The translations under genes and the position numbers were made by a program. Below are positions 53,620 through 64,000 of a DNA stretch of 64,000 nt, piece by piece. The DNA lies in NCBI GenBank assembly GCA_025526915.1, contig JAHLKH010000004.1:242692-306691 (forward strand), given 5' to 3'. Origin of the DNA: Entophlyctis helioformis (taxonomy: Eukaryota > Chytridiomycota > Chytridiomycetes > Chytridiales > Chytriomycetaceae). Positions within the stretch are counted from its first letter, which is position 1. The number at the start of each line of letters is the position of its first letter. Below the pieces are notes generated by a model. The model did not search any database and was not told where the DNA came from. It saw only the letters and a program-made list of their open reading frames with translations.

Positions 53620-56600
53620 GTAAGTTCACTGATGGATTGGATGCAAGGATGGTTGCGGCTGGCTGACTCTGTCGAAACAGCATCGAAGCCGCGAAGCACG
53701 ATACAGAGTCGTTCTGGCGCGAGTACCTTGCTGGTGTTGCACCAGCCGAGCCACTGTCGCTCGGCAAGTGGGACTCTGAGGACGCCTCCGAGGACAAGCC
53801 GCTGTCACTCGAGTGCAGTCTGCCGATGCCGCAACTCCAAGCGGCGTGCAAGGCGGCCGGCGTCACGGTCGCCGTGTTCCTCAAGGCAGCATGGGCCATG
53901 ACGCTGCGCAAGTACACGCGATCCAGCGATGTCGTGTTTGGCCAGGTGCTGTCTGGCCGCGAGATCCCTGTTGCTGGTGCCGACCGGTGAGTCGCATGCT
54001 GTTGTTGCTGCTTGTGGCTTGTGTGTGCATGGCTGATGACTGACACTCGCACATGTATCCCTGACTGCAGCATGGTTGGAGCCATGATCAATACCGTGCC
54101 GTGCAGAGTGCGCATCGAGTCGGACACCACTGATGCATCCGATGTCCTGCGTGCCGTGCAGTCTGACCACGGACAGATGCTGCCACACTCGCACACGGTC
54201 TGATTGACGTGCACAAGTGGAGCGGTCTCGCATCGGACGCCAAGCTGTTCCAGACACTGTTTGTGTTTGAGAACCTGCCAGAGGACGACCGTCTGTCAGG
54301 CGATGCGGCTGGCCAGCTGCCGTTCAGCCAAGTTGAATCGCAAGGATCGTCGCGTTCATTGGCGTACACATTCGAGCTGATCATGTTCCGAGTGCGGCTG
54401 GCATCAGCCTGACGGCACTGTACAACTTTGAACAGCTGTCGCACTCGCAGGCGTCGTCGATCCTGGCCGAGTTTGACTTCACGGTCGGCCAGCTTGCATC
54501 TGCAGTCGCATCTCAGTCGTCGATCGAGCCGCTGTGGGATCTGTCGCCTGCCCAGTTGCAAACACTTGCCGAGTTTGCTCACGGACCGACCATGCCGCAC
54601 ACATACGATCTTGTGCACAACGCGTTTGAGGCGTGCGCTGCTCTCAACGCCGATGCTGTTGCTCTGGATGACGGCACTTCGACCGTCACATACGCACAGC
54701 TTGATGCACGCGCCAACCAGGTCGCTCATCTGTTGCAATCGCACGGCGCCACTCGCGAGACGTCTGTTGCACTCATTGTGACGCGATCGATCGAGTTTGT
54801 CGTTGGACTGCTTGGCGTGCTCAAGTCTGGCGCTGCATTCGTCCCCATCGAGGCATCCACGCCAGCCGATCGCATCAGCTACATGCTCGAGTCGTGCAAT
54901 GTGGGTCATGTGCTCACGACGGCTGCTGCAGCACACGCCGTGCCATCGACGTACGGCGGACTGGTCTTCCACCTGGACGCTCTTCCCGCAGATCTGCCAA
55001 CCACCAAGGCTCCCGAGATTGCGACGGCCGATGCACTCGCATACACCATCTTCACATCAGGCACGACCGGACTGCCCAAGGGAGTGCTGATCGAGCATGG
55101 TGGCATCACGACGTGTGGTGTACCATCCGATTGCCGACCACCTGGCACCTGGCGTGCGCATGCTGCAGACATTCACGGTCGGATTCGATGCCTGTCTTGA
55201 GGAGATCCTGCACGGTCTGTGCAAGGGAGCCACTCTCGTCATCTGGAGCCGCGACGGAGCTCAGGGCCAGTCGATCCTGGACGCCATGAAGACGGTTATG
55301 TGATGCAGATCTCGCCCAGTGGCTCTCAGCATTGCACCCGAGGACTACCCGAACCTCAAGCGTGTGTGCGGTGTCGAGGCTGTCCCGCAGTCGCTTGTTG
55401 ATCGATGGGCAACGTCGTCAAGTTCTACTCGGACTACGGACCGACGAAGCGACCATGTTGCCACGTGACATCGCAGCTGCTGCCAGGATCGCATGTGACG
55501 CTCGGCAAGCCGCTTGCCAACACGCGCATCTACGTGCTTGACGACCAGCTGCGCACTGTCCCCGTCGGCGTCAAGGGTCGCCTGTTCATTGGCGGTGTTG
55601 GCATTGCGCGCGGATACTTGAACCGTCCCGACTTGACAGCAGAGAAGTTTGTGGCGGACATCAGCCAGCCAGACACACGCATGTACGACACGGGCGACAT
55701 TGGACGATGGAACGCCGACGGCCAGATCGAGTATCTCGGCCGCAGCGACGATCAAGTCAAGGTCAAGGGATACCGCATTGAGCTTGAGGAGGTGTCCAAG
55801 GTGCTGCAGCAGTGTTCCGGAGTGCAAGGCGTTGTGACGATGGTGCGCGATGGAGCGATTGTTGCGTTTGTGACGCCGGCGAGTGTTGCTGTTGAGGCGT
55901 CCTTGAGCACGCACACGGAAAGCTGCCGCAGTACATGGTGCCGTCCGCAGTGGTTGTGATGGACGTGTTCCCGATGAACGTCAACGGCAAGGTGAGCAGG
56001 CGATGGAAGCGGGAATTTGAGTGATGGTGAAGAGGAACATGACGCTGACACATGGGATTGATGATGGCGGTTTGGGATGAATGGCAGGCGGACAAGAAGA
56101 CACTCGCAGCCATGGACGTTGTGATTGCTGTCGAGGCACCGACGAGCGATGCCGAGATTCGCATGGCAGCCGTGTGGGCCGATGTGCTTGGCGTGCCGGT
56201 CGAGTCGATCGGCCGCAACACGTCGTTCTTTGCACTCGGTGGCGACTCGATCTCGGCCATCAAGACGGCGACAGCCTGCCACCGTGCGGGTCTGCCGATC
56301 ACCGTGCCGCAGCTGTTCAAGACACAGACGCTGTCACGCTCAGCCGCACTCGCCGACAAGGCAGCTTCGTCTGGCGACTCGGGCTCTGACAGCACGCAAG
56401 TGTGGCCGGCTGCCACTCTGTCGCAGGACACGCTCGATGAGATTGCCGCCGAATGGACCGACCGACTCGGAGTCGATGCATCGACCATGGACGCATTCCC
56501 CGCCACGCCGCTGCAGTCTGGCATGGTTGCAGCGACGATCCAGGATGCATCGGCGTATGTCAACCAGGTGCCACTGCAAGCCACGCAGGCGATCGATGAG

Positions 56601-59600
56601 GCTGCACTCGAGGTCGCCTTCCGCACGCTTGTGCAGCACCACGACATCCTGCGCACGTCGTTTGTGCCGACATCGACTGCCGGCATTGTGCAGGTTGTGC
56701 GGCCGCACATCGACGAGCGTGATGTTGCACTCGAGCGTGTTGCTCTCACAGCCGACATGGACATTGCCGCGTTCCTCGACCAAGACAATGCTCGTGGCTT
56801 TGCCGTCGGTGACAAGCACTGGATCCGACTGTCGCTGGTGACCCACACGGACGACTCGCATCCAGTTGTTGTGCTCACGATCCACCACACGCTGTACGAC
56901 GGCTGGTCGATGCCGATGATCGTGGGAGATCTGCTTGCAGCATATGGCGGCCACGCACTCGAGGAGCGACCCGCATTCCGGTCTGTGGTGGACTACATCG
57001 CCGCACAGGATGCAGCCGCCACCGAGTCGTTCTGGCGCGAGTACCTTGCCGGTGTTGCACCAGCCGAGCCACTGTCGCTTGGCAAGTGGGACTCTGAGGA
57101 CGCCTCCGAGGACAAGCCGCTGTCGCTCGAGTGCAGTCTGCCGATGCCGCAACTCCAAGCGGCGTGCAAGGCGGCAGGCGTCACGGTCGCCGTGTTCCTC
57201 AAGGCAGCATGGGCCATGACGCTGCGCAAGTACACGCGATCCAGCGATGTCGTGTTTGGCCAGGTGCTGTCTGGCCGCGAGATCCCTGTTGCTGGTGCCG
57301 ACCGGTGAGTCGCATGCTGTTGTTGCTGCTTGTGGGTTGTGTGTGCATGGCTGATGACTGACACTCGCACATGTATCCTGACTGCAGCATGGTTGGAGCC
57401 ATGATCAACACCGTGCCGTGCAGAGTGCGCATCGAGTCGGACACCACTGATGCATCCGATGTCCTGCGTGCCGTGCAGTCTGACCACGGACAGATGCTGC
57501 CACACTCGCACACGGGTCTGATTGACGTGCACAAGTGGAGCGGTCTCGCATCGGACGCCAAGCTGTTCCAGACACTGTTTGTGTTTGAGAACCTGCCAGA
57601 GGACGACCGTCTGTCAGGCGATGCGGCTGGCCAGCTGCCGTTCAGCCAAGTTGAATCGCAAGGATCGTCGCGGTCTTTGGCGTACACATTCGAGCTGATC
57701 ATGTTCCCGAGTGCGGCTGGCATCAGCCTGACGGCACTGTACAACTTTGAACAGCTGTCGCACTCGCAGGCGTCGTCGATCCTGGCCGAGTTTGACTTCA
57801 CGATCGGCCAGCTTGCATCTGCAGTCGCATCTCAGTCGTCGATCGAGCCGCTGTGGGATCTGTCGCCTGCTCAGATGCAGCTCCTCGATGCACACAGCTT
57901 CGGACCACTTGTGATTTGCCATACGAGGCAGTGCACCACGGCTTCGAGGCACGCGCAGTGGAGCATCCCGACTGGACGGCGGTCGAGTACGGCGACGAGT
58001 CGATCACGTATGGCGCGATGGACAAGTGCGGCACTCTGCTTGCCAACCAGATCGTCGCACTTGGCGGCATTGGCGTTGGCTCGCGCGTCGCAGTGATCAT
58101 GCAGCGATGCCTCGAGTTCCCGCTTACACTGCTCGCTGTGCTCAAGACTGGCGCGACGATTGTGCCGCTCGACTCCAAGTTCCCAGCCGAGCGCATCCGG
58201 TTCATTCTCGCCGATGCCGGCGTGACGGTTGTGCTGTCGACCGACTCTGAGCGCGAGCGTATCGACCAGCTGCAGCTGCCATCCACCGTCCGCGTGGTGA
58301 TGGTGTCAGCCGATGCTCTCCAGACAGCCGCATCAACCAAGGACGCCGTCGCATTCCAGGCATCGGCTGACAAGCAGCACGCTGCATCTCGATCGGATGT
58401 GTTCATGATCGTGTACACGTCAGGCTCGACGGGCAACCCCAAGGGTGTCCCAGTGCCGCATGCTGGTGCCATCAACATCGTCAGCAACTGCAACCAGCGA
58501 TTCGGATGCACGCCCGGCATGCGAATGGCGCAGTTCATGGCAGTCGGATTCGACGGCTGCCAATGGGAGACATGGTCCGCTCTAAACAATGGATGCCACT
58601 TGTTCTCGAGGATAATGCGTTCAAGACACTCTCGTCTGTTGATGCCATCATCATCACGCCGACCGGTCTTCTCACTCGGACGGCCCGCCAGTTCCCAACC
58701 TGAAGACGGTGACTGTCTGTGGTGAGCGTGTCCCAAGGAGCTCAAGGATCTGTGGTCTCCATTGTGCATTCACAACGCATACGGTCCAACGGAGATCTCG
58801 ATCATCTCACATTCCATCCATGGCAGCGTATCCATTACATTGGAGTTGCCATCGACAACGCCTCGTGCTACATCCTTGACGAGCAGATGCGCCGCGTGCC
58901 AGCTGGTGTGATGGGCGAGATGTTCATTGGCGGCATTGGTGTGTCGCCTGGATACATCAACCTTCCCGAGATGACGGCCGACAAGTTCCTGGCCGATCCG
59001 TTTGCGAGCGGCGAGTTTGCAGCCAAGTGTGGCAGCCGCATGTTCAAGACGGGCGATCTCGGACGCATGCTTCCCGACGGCCGCTTCGAGATCATTGGAC
59101 GCCGCGACGACCAGGTCAAGCTCAAGGGATACCGCATTGAGCTGGACGAGGTTGCAGCCGCACTGATGAAGCACCCGCGTGTGACGGCGGCCGCAGCGAT
59201 TGTCAAGGACAAGACGCACCTGGTTGGATTCGTGACACCCGCCGACATTGACGCCGACGAGCTGCGCGATGTGGTGTCGGAGCACCTGCCAGCGTACATG
59301 GTGCCGGCCGTGTTTGTGGGACTGGACGCCATGCCGACCAACGCCAACGGCAAGACGGACAAGAAGACACTCGCAGCCATGGACGTTGTGATTGCTGTCG
59401 AGGCACCGACGAGCGATGCCGAGATTCGCATGGCAGCCGTGTGGGCCGATGTGCTTGGCGTGCCGGTCGAGTCGATCGGCCGCAACACGTCGTTCTTTGC
59501 ACTCGGTGGCGACTCGATCTCGGCCATCAAGACGGCGACAGCCTGCCACCGTGCGGGTCTGCCGATCACCGTGCCGCAGCTGTTCAAGACACAGACACTG

Positions 59601-62600
59601 TCACGCTCAGCCGCACTCGCCGACAAGGCAGCTTCGTCTGGCGACTCGGGCTCTGACAGCACGCAAGTGTGGCCGGCTGCCACTCTGTCGCAGGACACGC
59701 TCGATGAGATTGCCGCCGACTGGACCGACCGACTCGGAGTCGATGCATCGACCATGGACGCATTCCCCGCCACGCCGCTGCAGTCTGGCATGGTTGCAGC
59801 GACGATCCAGGATGCATCGGCGTATGTCAACCAGGTGCCACTGCAAGCCACGCAGGCGATCGATGAGGCTGCACTCGAGGTCGCCTTCCGCACGCTTGTG
59901 CAGCACCACGACATCCTGCGCACGTCGTTTGTGCCGACATCGACTGCCGGCATTGTGCAGGTTGTGCGGCCGCACATCGACGAGCGTGATGTTGCACTCG
60001 AGCGTGTTGCTCTCACAGCCGACATGGACATTGCCGCGTTCCTCGACCAAGACAATGCTCGTGGCTTTGCCGTCGGTGACAAGCACTGGATCCGACTGTC
60101 GCTGGTGACCCACACGGACGACTCGCATCCAGTTGTTGTGCTCACGATCCACCACACACTGTACGACGGCTGGTCGATGCCGATGATTGTGGGAGATCTG
60201 CTTGCAGCATATGGCGGCCACGCACTCGAGGAGCGACCCGCATTCCGGTCTGTGGTGGACTACATCGCCGCACAGGATGCAGTCGCCACCGAGTCTTTCT
60301 GGCGCGAGTACCTTGCCTGTGTAGCACCAGCCGAGCCACTGTCGCTTGGCAAGTGGGACTCTGAGGACGCCTCCGAGGACAAGCCGCTGTCGCTCGAGTG
60401 CAGTCTGCCGATGCCGCAACTCCAAGCGGCGTGCAAGGCGGCCGGCGTCACGGTCGCCGTGTTCCTCAAGGCAGCATGGGCCATGACGCTGCGCAAGTAC
60501 ACGCGATCCAGCGATGTCGTGTTTGGCCAGGTGCTGTCTGGCCGCGAGATCCCTGTTGCTGGTGCCGACCGGTGAGTCGCATGCTGTTGTTGCTGCTTGT
60601 GGGTTGTGTGTGCATGGCTGATGACTGACACTCGCACATGTATCTTTGACTGCAGCATGGTTGGAGCCATGATCAACACCGTGCCGTGCAGAGTGCGCAT
60701 CGAGTCGGACACCACTGATGCATCCGATGTCCTGCGTGCCGTGCAGTCTGACCACGGACAGATGCTGCCACACTCGCACACGGGTCTGATTGACGTGCAC
60801 AAGTGGAGCGGTCTCGCATCGGACGCCAAGCTGTTCCAGACACTGTTTGTGTTTGAGAACCTGCCAGAGGACGACCGTCTGTCAGGCGATGCTGCTGGCC
60901 AGCTGCCGTTCAGCCAAGTTGAATCGCAAGGATCGTCGCGGTCTTTGGCGTACACATTCGAGCTGATCATGTTCCCGAGTGCGGCTGGCATCAGCCTGAC
61001 GGCACTGTACAACTTTGAACAGCTGTCGCACTCGCAGGCGTCGTCGATCCTGGCCGAGTTCGACTTCACGATCGGCCAGCTTGCATCTGCAGTCGCATCT
61101 CAGTCGTCGATCGAGCCGCTGTGGGATCTGTCGCCTGCTCAGATGCAGCTCCTCGATGCACACAGCTTCGGACCACTTGTGGATTTGCCATACGAGGCAG
61201 TGCACCACGGCTTCGAGGCACGCGCAGTGGAGCATCCCGACTGGACGGCGGTCGAGTACGGCGACGAGTCGATCACGTATGGCGCGATGGACAAGTGCGG
61301 CACTCTGCTTGCCAACCAGATCGTCGCACTTGGCGGCATTGGCGTTGGCTCGCGCGTCGCAGTGATCATGCAGCGATGCCTCGAGTTCCCGCTTACACTG
61401 CTCGCTGTGCTCAAGACTGGCGCGACGATTGTGCCGCTCGACTCCAAGTTCCCAGCCGAGCGCATCCGGTTCATTCTCGCCGATGCCGGCGTGACGGTTG
61501 TGCTGTCGACCGACTCTGAGCGCGAGCGTATCGACCAGCTGCAGCTGCCATCCACCGTCCGCGTGGTGATGGTGTCAGCCGATGCTCTCCAGACAGCCGC
61601 ATCAACCAAGGACGCCGTCGCATTCCAGGCATCGGCTGACAAGCAGCACGCTGCATCTCGATCGGATGTGTTCATGATCGTGTACACGTCAGGCTCGACG
61701 GGCAACCCCAAGGGTGTCCCAGTGCCGCATGCTGGTGCCATCAACATCGTCAGCAACTGCAACCAGCGATTCGGATGCACGCCGGCATGCGAATGGCGCA
61801 GTTCATGGCAGTCGGATTCGACGGCTGCCAGTGCGAGATCTGGACAGCGCTCTGCAACGGCGGACTCTTGTGCTCCGGAGAGGATGCTTTGCAACCATTG
61901 CCAAGGTCGACGCCATCATCATCACACCGACCGGTCTTTCTCAACTGGCGACCCGTCCAAGTACCCCAACCTGAAGACGTGACTGTCTGTGGTGAGGCGT
62001 GTCCCAAGGAGCTGAAGGATCTGTGGTCTCCAAGGTCCTTTTCACGAACGAATACGGTCCAACGGAGATCTCGATCATGTCGCACGCCGCCAAGCTCACT
62101 TTGGCGATGACATCACAATCGGATCTGCCATCGACAACGCCTCGTGCTACATCCTTGACGAGCAGATGCGCCGCGTGCCAGCTGGCGTGATGGGCGAGAT
62201 GTTCATTGGCGGCATTGGTGTGTCGCCTGGATACATCAACCTTCCCGAGATGACGGCCGACAAGTTCCTGGCCGATCCGTTTGCGAGCGGCGAGTTTGCA
62301 GCCAAGTGTGGCAGCCGCATGTTCAAGACGGGCGATCTCGGACGCATGCTTCCCGACGGCCGCTTCGAGATCATTGGACGCCGCGACGACCAGGTCAAGC
62401 TCAAGGGATACCGCATTGAGCTGGACGAGGTTGCAGCCGCACTGATGAAGCACCCGCGTGTGACGGCGGCCGCAGCGATTGTCAAGGACAAGACGCACCT
62501 GGTTGGATTCGTGACACCCGCCGACATTGACGCCGACGAGCTGCGCGATGTGGTGTCGGAGCACCTGCCAGCGTACATGGTGCCGGCCGTGTTTGTGGGA

Positions 62601-64000
62601 CTGGACGCCATGCCGACCAACGCCAACGGCAAGACGGACAAGAAGACACTCGCAGCCATGGACGTTGTGATTGCTGTCGAGGCACCGACGAGCGATGCCG
62701 AGATTCGCATGGCAGCCGTGTGGGCCGATGTGCTTGGCGTGCCGGTCGAGTCGATCGGCCGCAACACGTCGTTCTTTGCACTCGGTGGCGACTCGATCTC
62801 GGCCATCAAGACGGCGACAGCCTGCCACCGTGCGGGTCTGCCGATCACCGTGCCGCAGCTGTTCAAGACACAGACACTGTCACGCTCAGCCGCACTCGCC
62901 GACAAGGCAGCTTCGTCTGGCGACTCGGGCTCTGACAGCACGCAAGTGTGGCCGGCTGCCACTCTGTCGCAGGACACGCTCGATGAGATTGCCGCCGACT
63001 GGACCGACCGACTCGGAGTCGATGCATCGACCATGGACGCATTCCCCGCCACGCCGCTGCAGTCTGGCATGGTTGCAGCGACGATCCAGGATGCATCGGC
63101 GTATGTCAACCAGGTGCCACTGCAAGCCACGCAGGCGATCGATGAGGCTGCACTCGAGGTCGCCTTCCGCACGCTTGTGCAGCACCACGACATCCTGCGC
63201 ACGTCGTTTGTGCGACATCGACTGCCGGCATTGTGCAGGTTGTGCGGCCGCACATCGACGAGCGTGATGTTGCACTCGAGCGTGTTGCTCTCACAGCCGA
63301 CATGGACATTGCCGCGTTCCTCGACCAAGACAATGCTCGTGGCTTTGCCGTCGGTGACAAGCACTGGATCCGACTGTCGCTGGTGACCCACACGGACGAC
63401 TCGCATCCAGTTGTTGTGCTCACGATCCACCACACGCTGTACGACGGCTGGTCGATGCCGATGATCGTGGGAGATCTGCTTGCAGCATATGGCGGCCACG
63501 CACTCGAGGAGCGACCCGCATTCCGGTCTGTGGTGGACTACATCGCCGCACAGGATGCAGCCGCCACCGAGTCGTTCTGGCGCGAGTACCTTGCTGGTGT
63601 TGCACCAGCCGAGCCACTGTCGCTTGGCAGTGGGACTCTGAGGACGCCTCCGAGGACAAGCCGCTGTCGCTCGAGTGCAGTCTGCCGATGGCACACCAAG
63701 CGGCGTGCAAGGCGGCAGGCGTCACGGTCGCCGTGTTCCTCAAGGCAGCATGGGCCATGACGCTGCGCAAGTACACGCGATCCAGCGATGTCGTGTTTGG
63801 CCAGGTGCTGTCTGGCCGCGAGATCCCTGTTGCTGGTGCCGACCGGTGAGTCGCATGCTGTTGTTGCTGCTTGTGGGTTGTGTGTGCATGGCTGATGACT
63901 GACACTCGCACATGTATTGACTGCAGCATGGTTGGAGCCATGATCAACACCGTGCCGTGCAGAGTGCGCATCGAGTCGGACACCACTGATGCACGATGTC
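52318..64000 (+). CDS. Multimodular nonribosomal peptide synthetase (3' end beyond window, many frameshifts)
   Basis: NRPSs build peptides on phosphopantetheine arms: A domains activate amino acids, T domains carry them, C domains join them. Domain order seen: degenerate A0 (52318-52910), half C0 (53681 to about 54540), A1 (54556-55980), T1 (about 56130-56350), C1 (56400-57870), A2 (57890-59340), T2 (59395-59620), C2 (59680-61130), A3 (61150-62620), T3 (62675-62900), C3 (62950 to the edge). Core motifs are present: [11 protein letters not shown] / [11 protein letters not shown], DDQVKx[16 protein letters not shown] (carrier Ser), [10 protein letters not shown] (catalytic His) and [12 protein letters not shown]. 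The C-domain type resembles fungal siderophore synthetases (HHxLYDGWS), an inference from the motif. Each C domain contains the same intron (GACCG|GTGAGT...CAG|CATGG). Single-base gaps break the frame repeatedly (for example 54197, 54386, 55115, 55450, 57912, 61783, 63213). The product is unknown. Confidence 0.85.
53681..54540 (+). other. NRPS C0: C-terminal half of a condensation domain
   Basis: Starts at [20 protein letters not shown], equivalent to the second lobe of C1-C3, with the usual intron at 53987-54070 and then [17 protein letters not shown] and [16 protein letters not shown]. The N-lobe with HHTLYDG is absent, so it should be catalytically inert unless another exon supplies it. 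Two single-base gaps (54197, 54386) relative to C1-C3 break the frame. Confidence 0.7.
54556..57870 (+). other. NRPS module 1: A1-T1-C1
   Basis: A1 has [40 protein letters not shown] (Asp of the specificity pocket), [37 protein letters not shown] and [17 protein letters not shown]. It is clearly distinct from A2/A3. Several frame breaks lie at about 55115, 55300-55330 and 55400-55480. An intron (55992-56087) lies between the A10 NGK and the T domain; it is absent from modules 2 and 3. T1 carries [15 protein letters not shown] and C1 carries [17 protein letters not shown]1 is interrupted by the shared intron at 57305-57387. Confidence 0.8.
57890..61130 (+). other. NRPS module 2: A2-T2-C2
   Basis: A2 has [110 protein letters not shown] and [17 protein letters not shown], then [11 protein letters not shown] without an intron. 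T2 and C2 are nearly identical to T1/C1 and T3/C3. The frame is continuous from about 58850 to 60572 (A2 end to C2 intron). Breaks are near 57912 and 58600-58740. Confidence 0.8.
61150..64000 (+). other. NRPS module 3: A3-T3-C3 (partial)
   Basis: A3 is almost base-for-base A2, with differences concentrated in the pocket-adjacent stretch after [10 protein letters not shown] ([11 protein letters not shown] versus [11 protein letters not shown]). T3 and C3 follow in one frame from 62166 to about 63210, then single-base gaps (63213, about 63628, about 63690) shift it. The window ends just after the C3 intron. At least part of C3 and any release domain lie beyond. Confidence 0.8.

Larger units (their letters stand above)
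56088..64000 (+). repeat. Tandem NRPS repeat, period about 3.27 kb
   Basis: The same T-C-A block recurs with its start (ATGGACGTTGTGATTGC) at 56112, 59379 and 62658, giving spacings of 3267 and 3279 bp. Identity is very high over T and C and between A2 and A3. The small length difference comes from scattered 1-3-base indels, including in the intron. Confidence 0.92.

Noticed and set aside
54556..58725. Treating the NRPS as several short independent genes
   Set aside because: Domain motifs continue in order across every break, and paired repeats show the missing base in one or another copy.
58770..63694. Long minus-strand open frames opposite the NRPS (up to about 515 codons)
   Set aside because: They mirror the conserved sense frame in GC-rich DNA, recur in each repeat, and have no recognisable protein features.

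Overview
The window is nuclear DNA of a compact, GC-rich eukaryote, most probably a zoosporic (flagellated) early-diverging fungus. The genes have many short GT-AG introns (about 40-100 nt). The set combines fungal markers (LOV/PAS white-collar-type photoreceptor, Scm3-like centromere protein, Vfa1, ERV1, homoserine O-acetyltransferase, a multimodular NRPS) with IFT22/RABL5, a flagellar intraflagellar-transport GTPase, and with parvin, an adhesion-complex protein that most fungi lack. I cannot name the species from sequence alone.

Layout. 1-4.5 kb: the 3' end of an aconitase-superfamily hydro-lyase, a secreted two-repeat protein, tRNA-Arg(ACG) and an ankyrin-repeat gene. 5-19 kb: an AMPK-related kinase (-), GCN5 (-), SDHAF3/ACN9 (+), an Scm3-like protein (-), Vfa1 (-) and a second kinase (+). 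19-26.5 kb: an Fyv7/CCDC59-like ribosome-biogenesis gene, a SERCA-type Ca2+-ATPase, GNA1 and IFT22. 27.5-50 kb: white-collar-like photoreceptor, single-LIM protein, BCAS2/SPF27, bL33m, homoserine O-acetyltransferase, parvin, a J-domain/TMEM185-like membrane protein, RABIF/MSS4, ArfGAP1, a second ankyrin gene (inverted paralogue of the first), ERV1 and an arrestin-like protein. 50.5-52.2 kb: an inverted second copy of the Fyv7-like locus, carrying a stranded kinase exon and a scrap of an NRPS adenylation domain. 52.3-64 kb: a large NRPS gene built of A-T-C units, with a nearly identical 3.27-kb C-A-T period, running off the window edge.

Most single-copy genes are housekeeping and do not form a pathway. 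Several lie head-to-head with only 32-111 bp between start codons, so they probably share bidirectional promoters. The most unusual part is the right end: a near-identical tandem-module NRPS beside an inverted duplication. Its conserved features (HHxxxDG condensation motif, GGDS carrier motif, A8 and A10 core motifs) suggest a working assembly line, although many 1-base indels interrupt the frame as given.

A window-wide caveat applies. At least ten genes, including essential ones such as GCN5 and bL33m, are interrupted by what look like single missing bases. Restoring one base at each site gives a full-length, family-consistent protein, and in GCN5 the splice phases then agree exactly. I read these as assembly/sequencing deletions rather than real pseudogenes. 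Coordinates for multi-exon genes run from start codon to stop codon; exon limits come from splice motifs and reading phase and are inference where stated.
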